Of a stretch of 64,000 nt of DNA, positions 30,810 through 42,869 are shown piece by piece. Location: assembly GCA_963978905.1 (NCBI GenBank), contig OZ022256.1:28731426-28795425 (forward strand), in the 5' to 3' direction. Both the position numbers and the translations under genes were made by a program. Position 1 is the stretch's first letter, and every line of letters starts with the position of its first letter. A model generated the notes under the pieces. The model searched no databases and was not told the DNA's origin. It saw only the letters and a list, made by a program, of their open reading frames with translations. This stretch comes from Trichostrongylus colubriformis. Lineage: Eukaryota; Nematoda; Chromadorea; Rhabditida; Trichostrongylidae.

Positions 30810-32386
30810 AACGAGATCGTGGCTACTTCTCTCCAAGTACTGCCATTTCTTTTCCCGCGCGCGCGTAATTGCGTCGCGGTTTTCTCACATGAGCGCATAA
30901 TATCCTCACAAGAGGAACTTTGCAATGCATGTATCGTGTTTGGGAAACCATTTCAGTGAACAGTTTGGAGTTCTCTTCAAGTACTGCCATCCACTTTCCC
31001 ACGCGCACACACATTTCCATGCAGCCCGGTGTACGCACACTCGTACACTACGTCCATTTGGAAGAAGGACTTAAACGGCGAGTAACATTCTCTTTGCGCG
31101 GTTGCTACTCGTATGAGATGCCCACGATGCATGTGTTGGTGTTTAGAGTTGAGCAGATTAATGTGTCTATTTCTTGAAGTCATCCTTTGTGACTAGATGC
31201 TTATTATGGAAAATGACTTCTGTAAACTTTTATAATTCTGACACTCGTGCTGACTTCTGTGAGTGACAGTGGCCTCTGAGACCCTATTAAGTAACGCAAT
31301 ATGTGATTTTTTCATGTAGAGGGAGCGGAAATTGATGTGAATGTTAGCCTGTGCCTAGGGAGAAGAACGGGGCTCCGGGGTGGGTGACCGGTTGCCACGT
31401 GCATGAATTGGTTTCTCACGTGTGAAGTGGTTCATTTACGCGGAGCTCCTTCCCTCTCCCTAGGCTAAGGCTTAAAACTGATTCGTTGGATAACTTTTTT
31501 ATGTGATTAGAAAGAAATAAAAAAATGGATATGATAGGAAAATGAGCACACCAAAAATCCTGGAAATAAATTGCATTTCCATGCAATTTTAGTTAAAAAC
31601 AGTGATTACACAGAAAGTGTGCTTAAATTTTTGTTAAGTACAGTACGGAAACTGCTCTTGCGACGCTTTTGTACTCTATAAACACAACACACTAAAAAAA
31701 ATGGCACAAGGGAGCATGAAAAGAGCCTCTTCCCATTTGGTTCACTGAAAGTTCTGGTTCAAAGGTTGGTGCTAATGTATTTAGTTGAGAGCGCGCACTC
31801 CACTGTGCCCAGCGTCCATCGTTTTTGCCCCTGTTAAGTATAAGCCCTAGTTGAGGGATATGTCCTCCTCTCTTCACTGAGGCTCACGTGAAGGTACACA
31901 TAAGTCAAAAAACTAATGATTACAGGATGTATCAGGTGAGGAACAAGCGTATAAATGATTCTCCTCCCCTCCCTCACTACATCAGCACCCAAAATTTGAT
32001 ATTGCTCAAATAAATCCCCACAACAGATAAGTTGCAGTAATCTTTTGTCAGGTGTACTTGAAATATTACTGCGATACTTCACCGTATTTCCATAAAGCAC
32101 TTATGCAGATCCAATAAAACAAGCTGGGAAGTATAATTTGATTGTGCACCTGGTTCTCGGGGGAATTTACAGTTAAATGATACACAAACAAACTTCTACA
32201 CATCAAAATTGCAGTCAAGACGGAACTCCAAACTGTTCACTGAAATGGTCTCCCCAGATACATGCATTGTAAAGTTCCTCACGTGAGAATGTTATGCGCT
32301 CAAGTGAGAAAACCGCGACGCAGCCACGTACGCGCGGGAAAAGAAATGGCAGTACTTGGAGAGAATAGCCAAGATCCATGAACGAT
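30810..32386. repeat. 1.6-kb fold-back element, ~165-bp arms
   Basis: The left arm 30810-30973 and right arm 32223-32386 are inverted copies sharing CTCTCCAAGTACTGCCATTT, GTCGCGGTTTTCTCAC, GAGCGCATAA, GCAATGCATGTAT and CAGTGAACAGTTTGGAGTT. A partial third copy of the outer block (TTCAAGTACTGCCATCCACTT) follows at 30977. The interior includes a small fold-back at 31347-31472 and no recognised coding sequence. Confidence 0.7.
31347..31472. repeat. Small fold-back with CCTAGGGAG arms
   Basis: AGCCTGTGCCTAGGGAGAAG on the left pairs with CCTTCCCTCTCCCTAGGCTA on the right, and GGGGCTCCG with CGGAGCTCC. The arms carry the same CCTAGGGAG...GGAGC string as the hAT-type MITEs, but the GGGTCAAATAAAG termini are missing. 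Confidence 0.6.
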
Positions 32387-32389
32387 GGG

Positions 32390-33550
32390 CTACAGTAAAC
32401 GCCAAGGAGCGTGGAATACACTGTTATTGATGTGCACTTCTCTCAATCACACCGGATTTGACGCCTCGTCACGATGCGATTGCTGTATTAATATCACCAC
32501 ATTTTCGGTGCTTGTTAGAGTGCGTTTAAAGATCTAGGGCTTCTTTCTACGTGATTCTATATTTAATGACTAAAATGCTGAATGTAAGGTGTCTGCTTGG
32601 TTCTGGTACCGCTGCGACTACCTATTAATCAGATTTTTTTCAGAATCATAGCAGCGGCAAATCCTCACGGAAAGGGCTTGTAGGAAGAGTGGAAAGTGAA
32701 GAATCAGGAATCTCTGGTGTCTAGTTTTCCTTTGGTTTTATATTTATACTTATTACGTAAGATAGCCCATGTGGTTATGAATGTCAACAAAGAAAGAAAC
32801 CTAGACAACATAACGAGTCCGGTAGAGCCCGAACTAGCAACTACGGATGAATAGGCGAGGGAACTATACTAAAAAAAGAACACTAAATAACAAAACAAAC
32901 AAGTGGCGAACACCCGTAGTGGCGAAAGGACAGCAAAATAACGTAATGCTCTACGGAACCAGGTATCCGTCACATTCTTAAAAGCTATGGTACTTTTAGA
33001 AAACGGTTTTACTCTATTTATGATAGTTTGAAGTAATCAGTGCCATTTATTTCTGTTCTGTGCGCTCGTGGTGACCGGCGGCAATTTTATTGTTCCCTGC
33101 ACCGGTCGTCCACCAACCACCTACTTTATAGCGTTCTATTCCTACCTGATTGTTACTGCCATTTTCGACCTGGTGTTTCTGGTATTCTGTCCACCTACTC
33201 TTTGACTTCGTGCGTTGGTCAGCCGATCTATTCAAGAACCGCTCGGTTTCTTAGAGAGAGCATCATTGTGGCGTGGTGCGAACCCTGCGGAACTATGTAT
33301 TGCCACATTATTAGCTTAAAATCAACAATCTCTTCTATAAGTGAAGAACATTGAGATTACAAACACAAAAATTGGATGATCAAAACTGTGATGAAGTTCT
33401 ACAAGTGAAAGAAATTCAGATAACATGCAATAAAGTAACTGCACGAAAGCACGGCTCAGATTCAACACTGCTACGTCCATACGTTCAAAACGCTATTCTC
33501 ACATTCTCACAGAGGTAAACGAGATATCCGCTGGAGATCTGACGATTGTT
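32390..33550. other. No supported gene
   Basis: The longest frame (plus 33040-33354, 104 codons) has no recognised motif. Homopolymer A tracts and AT-rich sequence only. Confidence 0.45.
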
Positions 33551-33552
33551 CT

Positions 33553-33750
33553 TCACATCTGTCGAATTTCACGCCCGTGTTCATCACAAATTCTGAATAT
33601 ATCCCGCACTGTAGGAGGCGGTGGCGGCTTATAACAGAACGGACTGGGATGTGGCTCAAATTCTCTCAAATCCACGATGCCATTGTTGAACTCCATACGA
33701 AATATGCTCTGGTCGGCAGGTTGAAAGACCTCGTAGGAAAATTTCAAGAC
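33553..33750 (-). CDS. Candidate terminal exon, unassigned
   Basis: On the minus strand a frame opens after an AG acceptor-like CTCCAG and runs to a stop at 33553. Its product contains FSYEVFQPADQSIF, FEPHPSPFCYKPPPPP and VRDIFRICDEHGREI. Composition is protein-like and free of transposon motifs. Upstream the same frame has a stop, which would fit an intron. No partner exon or known family was identified, and an overlapping plus-strand frame (33577-33933) exists. Confidence 0.25.
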   Translation of the reverse strand, partial: VLKFSYEVFQPADQSIFRMEFNNGIVDLREFEPHPSPFCYKPPPPPTVRDIFRICDEHGREIRQM

Positions 33751-33950
33751 TGGAGTAGCCTAGCGAGTACTTCCTTTTCTGCCAATTCAGCTGGTCGAGC
33801 ACTCGAATGCGTCTGGATAGCAGCATTTGGACAAGAGCTCGACGGTCGAGACATCTCGCGTGATAGACGTATTACGAGGTGTCTTTTTTTGGTTTCTTTT
33901 TACTTGATCTGTTTAGATCTTCATTTCAACTGAACGATTTTGCACTACAA

Positions 33951-34650
33951 TGGACACCCCCTGTCTGGAAAACCTGTTCAGGAGTGCCCTGCGAAACGGT
34001 CCTGCGTTGATCCTTCTTTGTCGGCGCCGCCGTACGAATTCGATCAAGATGTCACCTCGCTCATATAAGATCGATGATGATTGCAAACTTTTGCTCTCTG
34101 TTCTTGCCCAACAGAGAATCAACTGAGTAAGTCTCTTCTCATATTGTTAGGGCTCAAAATGCCATGCTTGAGGCTGAGATTGAGAAAGCATCTACTAATT
34201 CTGTTTCTTTGCCTCCGAAATCTGTTTCACAGTCTGCCTGTGCCGTTGACTATTCTTATATGTCGTTTGATGTTGTTGAGCGGAAACGCTCTATGTTTTG
34301 ATCGGAGAGGCAGAGTGCTCCGCGGCTTTACCGAGATAGCGTCTAGTTGGCGATATCAATATTGTTGGGCGTGTTTTTGACTACTTCGACATTGAATGTT
34401 CCTCTCAAAGTTCCCATCATATGGGTCATCTAACTCGTCGTTTTCAACACTTGTGGAAGTTGTCCTGTTTATTATGTGGGTGAGATGTTGCGCCTTGCAC
34501 ATCGCCTTAGATATTTCTCTACTCTCAAAATATTCACAAGGCCCTCCCTTACCCGGGAGGAAAGTAGTAGGACCCGTGCTGAGCGACTTGCACGACGCTT
34601 CCAGCGTCATCTAAATCTAAGCAAGTTCCAGTCACTGGCACTTAGAATAT
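33951..34650 (+). pseudogene. CR1-type LINE ORF1 remnant
   Basis: The plus strand reads MDTPCLENLFRSALRNGPAL, then a coiled-coil-like piece (NAMLEAEIEKASTNSV), then SYMSFDVVERKRSMF. After frame changes it gives VFDYFDIECSS, then LRLAHRLRYFSTLKIF and TRPSLTREES. This order (serine-rich linker, FDVVERKRS, a degenerate RNA-recognition-like part, then RPSLT.EE) is what nematode CR1 ORF1 proteins show. Stops and frameshifts disable it. It is followed by an endonuclease fragment at 34741, so one LINE copy spans about 33.95-34.98 kb. Confidence 0.6.
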
Positions 34651-34740
34651 TTCTCCTGCTCTAGCCGACATATCTGATGATTCATAGTTACTCCCTCTGT
34701 CAACCCTGTGTACGCGTCAAACTCGTAACGGTTCCTTAAG

Positions 34741-34980
34741 TGTTGTCTATGGTGTTTTTACTGTAATATTCGATCGGTTCATAAAAATGGCCATGCGCTT
34801 GCTTATCAAATTCAACAATTTGATTCTGATGTTACTGCATTGTCTGACACATGCCTTGCTAATGACGTCCATCGGACTTGCACTTTTGGTAACCGTCGGT
34901 CAGGTTACGAAACGATCAAATGCGACCGCTCTTTCTAAAAGGGTGGAAGTGTTGCTATACTAGTGGTTTTGCTTTTGTTT
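34741..34980 (+). pseudogene. CR1-type LINE endonuclease fragment
   Basis: One frame reads YCNIRSVHKNGHALAYQIQQ, then DSDVTALSDTCLANDV and, after a stop, KGGSVAILV. This matches the start of the apurinic-type endonuclease of LINEs (N.RS...K...L, then the ALSETWL block, then the GGV block). The catalytic glutamate block is changed to SDTCL. Similarity ends near 34980; the RT is absent. Confidence 0.65.
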
Positions 34981-35366
34981 TTGCCTTGACTTCCTTGAAA
35001 TGTTCTTGCCTTCCATCATTTGGAATTTTTCTGTGTGACGCGATTTAGTACGTTCCTTATCGCAACCACTCGGTTGTTTCCGTTGTTGAGTACGAAAATG
35101 CTCTGAATGTGGTTGATGCCGAATGCTTCTCGACGTGTTAAATAGTTTCACTTCCTTTGTTAATTTATGCATCTGGCTATTTTCGTCACCTGTCGTCTTT
35201 CAGAAATCAGAGTCATGGCGGCTGGAGGAACTAATCAAGAGATTCTGCAGGGTGGCTCCCCATTATTTGCCCGAAATCCAAACCGCTCCTGTATTTTTGA
35301 AAATGGCGGGAATTCAATTATAAGATTTTTCTGGAATGGGGAAAGTATGTACAGAAACTAAGCAAG

Positions 35367-35545
35367 GTGATGCACTCAACACCATCGACAATGGAAGCTT
35401 CAACACGTCGTTTCACTATCGCTCATCTCGCCGACAAAGGACATTCTGCAGCAGAGATCGCTCGACGACCTCAAATTCCTGCCAGAACAGTCCAACACAT
35501 TGTGAACACGGAGAGGTTTGCCAAACATTTCCTTTACTCTCCTCC
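35367..35545 (+). pseudogene. N-terminal fragment of a Tc1-like transposase
   Basis: The frame contains RRFTIAHLADKGHSAAEIAR and RPQIPARTVQHIVN, a helix-turn-helix typical of Tc1/mariner transposases. It then continues without the expected GRPRT hook and catalytic domain. No inverted ends were recognised. The DNA-binding half is well preserved, so this may be a fairly recent truncation. Confidence 0.55.
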
Positions 35546-35730
35546 AATGATCCATAATGACTTCATCCTTTCACTTTTCTTGTTCTTTTCTTTACACAAC
35601 GCTTATTTGAGCACTTCCGAGCATCACTTCTTGTGATTTTTTCGTTTTCTCATCAACGAACCTCCACGTGTTCAGTGCAGATTGAAACTTAGTCTAAGAA
35701 GGGTTACAGATTGGATCTGCATCCCTTATA

Positions 35731-35815
35731 GTGATTACATTTTGCCGTTTTTGTCATCGTTACTTTTTTGTCTAGCGTGATTACATTTTGCCCGTTTTTG
35801 TCATTGTTTATTCTT
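35731..35815. repeat. 46-bp tandem duplication
   Basis: GTGATTACATTTTGCCGTTT recurs 46 bases later as GTGATTACATTTTGCCCGTT, each followed by TTGTCAT. Local duplication only. Confidence 0.7.
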
Positions 35816-35819
35816 TTGG

Positions 35820-36495
35820 CCTTTGAGAAGTGGATGCATGCTGCAGCTGGAGAAAAGGAAGACTTACCGCTTTACTGGTAACCGTACAAAATATGATTGT
35901 ACGATCATTTCACATGAATCGTCTGTGAGACTCCCATGTTTGCTTTATTCCGTTCCATATGAGTGAAGGCTGCCAACTAAATCACCTCACAGCGTACACA
36001 CATCGCATGCGATTCCACTGAGTCACCGTAAGCTGCCCTTCTCCTAACAATAAGAAGGATACGGACTGAATGGAATGTTACGATACACATTCCAATGAAG
36101 GGTTTCCTAGCCTCTCGCATCTACAATAATTTCTTTCTATCTTGAACTGAGCAAAACTCTTCTGACACACAACATTTCGCATTTCCATCTAACTTTGTTT
36201 TTTTGTGCATCTGTTTTATTCACTACAACAATACTGATAGTCCTTTCTAAAACTCACTCCTCACAATTCTATGTCCGCTTTTCGACTCGAGACCCATGAC
36301 TAGATATAGTTTCTTGAAGAACTAGATTTGAATGGCAGCAAGTCTTTCGCACATTTCGAGTAGTATAATTCATGTTTAATGAGCAGTAAATAAACAAGTA
36401 TTGATCTGTTAAGTATACCTGAGCCCTTGTCATTTCATACTCCACCTTCGTCTTTCACGAATACTCCGTGTAGTACACTTCAGGGCGCACTAAAC
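35820..36495. other. No supported gene
   Basis: AT-rich sequence between the Tc1 fragment and the MULE relic. The MULE's 5' end could lie here but no terminal inverted repeat was found. Confidence 0.4.
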
Positions 36496-36496
36496 T

Positions 36497-38854
36497 GTGT
36501 CTGACCGTTCTACACTTTTGTGGAAACTTCCCCATGTTGTGCTTCTTTTCTGGCCTATCTTTCATTTTTTATGTGTCATAGTCTTTTCTCTTGCAGGTGA
36601 TCATTCCCTAGTTGTAGAATTTTTTGATCTGCGGCTTTCTCACAAGAATGCCCACACAATGCTTGTGACGCTAGGCTCTCTTCAGGTTGTTTCTGAGGAA
36701 AATATGTGATACCTGCTCATAGCTTTTCGAGAAAGGGGCTATAGTCTCTTTCCTCAATGGATATTCCAAGGATGTCTTGAGGAGGTCAAAAAGGAAAAGA
36801 GGCAACAGAAAGTAACGAGCAGAACAGAAACTACGTACACATGTGTGGAGTGCGACACAATCTTCCGTGAGAAAATTACTTTGGCTTCTCGTAAATCAGC
36901 CAAACATTATCAAAGGCCAGCCGAGTCTAGTGAGAAACGAATGAAATGTCCTGTTCGATTGCAGGAGGAGAAAGACAAGCACCGAATATTTTGTTCACCT
37001 TCAGGCCCAGGTATGCGAGAAGTGATGAATTCAGAGCCATGAGGAATTGGTGGAACACGTACAGCTCGAGGATGCGCGTGACAGACGGGTATCGCTTAAA
37101 TACTCTTTTCTCCACTGACAAGAATTATTGTGATGTCGGTAAGTGGCTGTGCTGGACTTCGCGATTTTGCGATTCTGGTAAGGATATGGAAAGGTAAGAA
37201 TGAAGTTTCATTAAAATTTTCACTGAATGGGGATAGCATCAAACTTTCTGATTTCGAGGGATCTGTATGGCGTACCTTTTGATAAACATCCGTCCAGACC
37301 TAGTGCGTGGAGGCTAAATTTCCGCTAACACCTCCTTGTTTCTAAATTCTTCCCAAATCGCGAGGTCCAAGATTGGCCGTAAGGTTCTTATCTTGAAATA
37401 GGCAGATCTAATGAGTGAAACGGAACGCATGTGATCTAGACTCGATGGTAAAAGGGGGAACAGGACCAAGTTCCGCGATGGGCAAAGACACCTGTGGTGA
37501 AATCCGACGACAGAAAAACACACAGGGGAGCAAACCAAAGAAGGACGTACTGTACTGTACCGCTTTCCTAAGGGTGCTTTTCGATAAATATGTCAATCAT
37601 ATTATACAAGCTGACATTTATTTAGGCATCCGAGGAGCACCAAGGTATTGCTGTTACATACAGTAACAAGCACATAGGTCACGAGGAAGACTCTGCACTC
37701 TTGAGCATTGACAAGGAGTCGGAGTGCTACATTGTCACTTTGCTTGATGAGGATTCACTTCCAATCAGATCTTGCGAAAAACAAGGACAGAAATAAGGAC
37801 TGGGAAGATCGAAACTAGAGTGTACTTCACAAGTGCAGTGGGTATGAGGTAAACATTCACACCGGAAAAAATATGGAAAAGGAGATGGCCTACTCTTGGG
37901 TAAGAACATATCCGGAATACGCCTCGTTTGTATCTATCTTATAAAATGCTCTTCAGTCGTGATTGCTTCTGTGAGGAAATCGTCGATAAATCGATATGGT
38001 CGGTGCGGTGTATCCATAGACGACACGTTCAATTTGACGAGATACTTTCTCCGTTTGACAACTTTCATAGTAGCAGACGAGTGGGATATGGAACTTCCCA
38101 TCGCCAATCTGCTCTCCTATGGGTCCTCTACTCTTCTTTGCCACACCAGACTTATGACGGTGACCGTGCTAACTTGGATAAAAAGGGAGGAAGTGTTCAA
38201 ACCGCTCGCGGAGAAAAAAAGAAGGCGCCAGATCCAACCCAAAGCTGTTCATGACCGACGACACCAACAGCTTTCTCAAGGAGTTCCAAGGTGCTTCCCC
38301 GCACGTTGTTACGTAAAGATGCTTTGTTGCTCCCACGTGCTACAAGCAAAGAAGTGGAACTGCAAGGCTAAGCTTGTAGAGGTAGTAATCTGAACAATAC
38401 CAATTTATAATGTATGCTCCCCAATTCATAATGGATATCAGGAAGGCATACTGGCATGGTGATAAGCAGGTGCACTCTCTTTGTCGCTCAGCAGATCGCA
38501 GCGACCTTACCTCAAAATATTCGTCACTCTTTGCACATTAGCAGGAGCTTACAGCACATCGGTCATGCTCATATATGGAATACACATGGAATTCTCTATT
38601 CTTCAATTTTCATACCACACCTGTATCTACCCACTATACTTTGGAGGAGTCACAGTGACCAACAGTGGGATGGAATCGCAAGAATGAATGCAAACAACTT
38701 CAATGCTTGGAAGCGCTTCCACATGCGTCTGAAATACGACCTACCCGGCTCAAAACCGAACATGCGTCTCGATAGGCTTCTCGAAACAATTGTCTCCCTT
38801 ACAGAAAAAATGGAGAAAGACCGCATAGTTAGGACCTTTATGAAATTCGTTTGA
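36497..38854 (+). pseudogene. MULE (Mutator-like) transposase relic
   Basis: The core frame 37896-38393 contains IDDTFNLTRYFLRLTTFIVA and DEWDMELPIANLLSY, the first conserved block of the MULE transposase domain with its aspartate. A shifted frame then gives FMTDDTNSFLKEFQG (second aspartate region), and the first frame resumes with KMLCCSHVLQAKKWNCKAKL (C/H block). At 38685-38850 comes NANNFNAWKRFHMRLKYDL, then RLDRLLETIVSLTEKMEKD, the block after the catalytic glutamate. Upstream pieces (36837-37200, for example TYTCVECDTIF) may be the N-terminal zinc-binding part but are weakly supported. Several frameshifts make it inactive. It is the only MULE protein sequence here and so the natural family reference for the element at 26271-27240. 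Confidence 0.65.
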
Positions 38855-38859
38855 GCCAC

Positions 38860-39415
38860 AGAGTGATAGTTTGTTAAGTTTGCCTTTCAGACGCGAAGAA
38901 GTTTGCTACAATAACAATGTTTTCTTCTACAGCAACATCATTAACGACGACGAGACAAGAGGGCATGAAGATAGTGGGAGTGATCTGTTGAAGTGACAGG
39001 AGGAGGAGCAGTGCATGGATTGTAGTTGCGATTCCGAGGCAATATGCGCAACATTTTAATCTAAATTGAAAGAATAATCCAAAACCAATAGTTTTCATAG
39101 AGGCGAATCTGTTTCAAGTAAGCAGCCACAGCACTAAAGGAGACTGTAGAGCATGTAGGTATGGAATCCTGTGCGATTGCGAGAAAGATGTGCAGTGCGG
39201 ATTCCCTGCCTCCACGTCCACGCTAGTTTGATCTACGCCCCATCAGGTAGTGCTTACCATTTGATGGAAAAGAAATTAAAGACTTTTCTCATTTTGCGAG
39301 GTAGAATCGCTACGCTTGCAAGTAGTCCCGATTTCCAAATTAGATCTTTCTTGTACATATCTACATGACCCTGTATATATCTTTTTTGACCAATTGTAAT
39401 CTGCAATTGTAATCT
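38860..39415. other. No supported gene
   Basis: No recognisable coding sequence. The 5' part of the RTE element that follows may start in this stretch. Confidence 0.4.
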
Positions 39416-39417
39416 GC

Positions 39418-40078
39418 TCCTACAATGTCAACGACGTGACCGCGTTACAAGAGACGAAAGGCAGATTGGAAGCCATCACGAAAACCAACCGCAATGAGCT
39501 GATCATAATTGGCTGAAGTAGACAGCAGAAACATAAGCTAGGTCGGCTTTCTTATCAATTCGACGGCTTAACACCTAATAGCCTCCCATATGGTCATCAG
39601 TCCGCGTCTCGCCAAGGAACCAGGATGTCTTGTCCATTATCAATGCATACGCCTCCGCCTCTGCAGCCGCAGACGATACACGAAGAAATTCACCAACTAA
39701 TGGGAAGAACTGTTTTCGGCGGAAGAAGTTTTCTTAAGTTGATTGCTGGTGACCTTAACACCATCGTTGACTATCAACGACGACAACTTGAGATCGGAAC
39801 CGCACGGCTGTTCCAGGAGGGTTGAAAATGGTGAACGGCTCCTGGATCTCTCAGCTGTCGCCTCTTCCATGGAAATACGCTGTTCGAGAAACCACAATGC
39901 CGACGTTGGCCTTGGGAAAGCCTAAGCGTTGAAGCACATCAAGAGATCGATCACATCCTGACAAACGGACGCTGGAGTTTGTTAGACCTCTCAGTTTTCG
40001 AGTTCTTCCTTCCTTCGGCACAGGCTCGGACCACTGTCTGTGCGACATTTTATTTCGACAATAGGATATTCAACTATA
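39418..40078 (+). pseudogene. RTE-type LINE endonuclease remnant
   Basis: Frame-shifted pieces follow the order of the RTE endonuclease: ALQETK near 39445, a PLSMHTPP-like block near 39640, LIAGDLNTIV at 39733, ENGERLLDLSAV at 39825, LFHGNTLFEKPQCRRWPWES at about 39865, QEIDHILTNGRWSLLDLSV at about 39940, and a final block equivalent to GSDHRLL. The D-N and DH catalytic neighbourhoods are visible. Similarity stops near 40080. The matching RT resumes at 43.88 kb after an unrelated BEL/Pao body. Confidence 0.7.
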
Positions 40079-40785
40079 CAAGCCACCAATGATCCGGTTT
40101 CCTATGTATGACTCTGATTTTTTGAAGCTGCTTTAGCTAGCGCTACGGCTGACTCAGAGATTTATTGCTTATTTTTACACTTATTACGTATTATATGCAG
40201 GGTTCCAAGAGAGAGCGAAGAGCCAGCTCCAATTAGCAATCCCCTTCAGCGAAAGGAATTTGGTATGGTCTAGATCATGGTGGAGCTGATCGCGCGGGGG
40301 ATCGATTGTATCGAGCGAAAGCAATGTGGCTGGATGGCGTTGTGCTTTCCGCTGCCCTTCTGCTCATGCAAGAAAGGATCGTCATCTACGCCACCACTTG
40401 GATTAGATAGGATCTGGCGCCTTGAGCTCATCTCGATACAATACTTCGATTTGAAATGTTCTTGATCGATAGATTCATTTCCCTCTCTAATGAAGTTTGT
40501 GTCAATTGCTTCAGCACCTTTGAGTGGAAAATCTAATGATGCAAGCTAGGGCGAGCAACGGCAAGTACTAGAAATTCGGTGCATGGGACGTACGAAACAA
40601 TCACGTCGGTTAACAATTTTTTGAAGATAGTTTAAATTCAAAAGCGCATTTTTCCTGCTCCAATATTGGATTTACCACAAACGGCCATTTCGGCAATATT
40701 GACTTTTCTTTATGTTTTGTTTTCCGTTTCTTCCAGCTTGACTTGGGTTGTCAATAATTAGTGCATACTTGCTCATTATTGAGTC

Positions 40786-41670
40786 ATGGCCGCTCAGCTA
40801 ACTAGTCATGAACGCTTAATGACATTGTTCACTAATAAGTTGAAGCATATAGTGAGCCATACCAGGAAAGGAAAACTTGAATTCCCCGGTTCCAATACTG
40901 GCCAAGAAGAACGAGCTGGGGATACTAGTCAATAAGAGGAAAGCATTTATGCGATAGAATCAATATCAATGAAGGTGGAGAAAGTTCTTTTGGACTCGGT
41001 CACAGCCATTGACAATCAGGGAGACACCGACGGAGGAGATCCAAGCGAGTTTGAAGATTACGAAGGGAGAGCGGGAGCGGCGCTTTCCAGTACCTTCGAT
41101 CAGGTCATTCTTCTCCGAGCCCGTTTGAGAGCCTTGTCAGAGACAACTTAGCACACCGATCCTTTGATTCCGTTAGGTCCAGCACAAGAAACGGCAAAGT
41201 CATCGGCTATTTCGATGACTCATGCGCATACCAAGATAATGGAACTATCCCCTGCCCACTGCAGAATTCACCGGGGATTTGTGGTAGTGGGACAATTTTT
41301 GTGATATGTTCAATCATAACATTCATTCACTGGACTTACCCGACATGGTCAATAACAGTTACCTACTGGATGCGTTAAAAAGAGAGGCTCGGGAGTGTGT
41401 GTTGAAATTCGGGGTTTCGAAAGATAATTACTTTGAGGCAATAGCCTCTCTTCTTAACAAGTGAAGTGTTTACAACAACAAGGAGAAATTGGTTAATCAA
41501 CCAGTGTTGATTGAAAGGTTGTGCATTGCGCAGCTCATCAATACGGGACCAACGCTCGCTATTGGAAAAAATTCAGGCCGTTACCACCCATAGAAGAGAA
41601 CGAGGAAGATGTCAACAGTTCGTGGTTGATCAAAAAGGTATTGCCCAAATTTCCCGACTACTAAAGGTAG
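40786..41670 (+). pseudogene. BEL/Pao gag remnant
   Basis: It begins MAAQLTSHERLMTLFTNKLK. Further on are WDNFCDMFNHNIHSLDLPDM and NNSYLLDALKREARECVLKF, the conserved gag block of Pao-type elements (W..F...F...IH...L....K..YL...L.G.A). Stops at several points show decay. No LTR was identified upstream, and 40080-40786 is uncharacterised. Confidence 0.65.
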
Positions 41671-41849
41671 GTCATCACCGAAAGTAAGGGGCAGGTCGAC
41701 AGATCCTTTCCGATGAGTACGCTCTCCGAATTTGTGAATGAATAATTATTCACAAAAAGAATGTTTTTACAGTTTGTGGACAGGAACCTACAGAAACCGA
41801 AAAAGAGCAATCTTTAGAGGGGAATGCGACCATATCGGGCAATAATAGC

Positions 41850-42578
41850 GAAATACATATGTTGTGGAGGGGCCTTTCGTCCAATACCTGCACAGTATAT
41901 GCTACGCCTCAGTATAGGTCTCGTACCTCCTTTAGAACCAGCTCTGCCTCACATGCGCGGCATCTAACCATGCTGCACTTCAGTGTCGAGGCCGGCCATA
42001 TTTCAGTTGCCGTCGCCCACACTATAAGTGGTGCTGTTTCAAATCCGAATAGCGGATGTCATCGTTATTTAAGCACGGCAGGAGTCCAGCTAAAGGTAAG
42101 CACGAGGCGAGAGACACTTTAAGAGTGAAAGAGACTCAAAAACAATCAATACGGGATCCCCACGCAAGATTCGCTCCAACACGGTGATCACTCAGGACGA
42201 GAAAGGTAGCGCCTTACAAGATGCACCTCTTCTATCAACACAAAGTGTACCGTATGCGCAAAGCTCGCTTCATCCATGCTTGTCCACGGGACAGGTAACA
42301 CTATTGAAACCCGAGAGGAGGAACCTTATCAAAGCCCATGTTCTTTTCGACACCGGAGTGGAAGTACCTGCATAGATAGCAAGTTAGCAGCGACGCTGCA
42401 CTTGCGTGCTCCTGAAGACAAGCACATCAGCTTGAATACCTTTGGCGCCAAAGAAATACTAGAACGGAGATGTGAGAAAGTGCGGGTGGAGGCGCGGGAC
42501 CAAGAAGGGAACCCCTACTTTTTGGAGCTGCTTACGCACAATATTTTGACTCATTCATATGCGCTTGCGCACCTCTAA
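41850..42578 (+). pseudogene. BEL/Pao nucleocapsid and aspartic protease remnant
   Basis: At 41945-41986 one frame gives CLTCAASNHAALQC, an exact C-x2-C-x4-H-x4-C zinc knuckle. A second cysteine/histidine cluster follows. At 42331-42357 the frame reads AHVLFDTG, the D-T-G active-site loop of a retroviral-type protease. It continues in a shifted frame with IDSKLAATLHL, KHISLNTFGAKE and a C-terminal block ending near 42578. The arrangement fits the Pao polyprotein between gag and RT. Confidence 0.65.
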
Positions 42579-42869
42579 CCGCAAAATCGAGAATTCCTGC
42601 GCACGCTTAATCTACCAGTGAGGCCCAGACAAGGAAAGCAGATCACCCAACCGTACCCATTTGGAGCAGGGGTACGGTTGGGTGATCAAACTGGAGAAGT
42701 GGGAACAATACTGGTTAATGAATTCCATAAGGATGTAGTATATGGTCAGTGAGATAGAAATACTACAAGATAAGGGGGACCAGGGACCGGAAAAGGAGGC
42801 ACAAGCAAGCTCGATAAACAAGTCTGGGGACGGTTCGATAGAACCATTGGACGTAGGGAAGATGAATAT

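Noticed and set aside
34356..34614. Minus-strand 84-codon frame
   Set aside because: It is antisense to the CR1 ORF1 remnant, whose motifs are on the plus strand.
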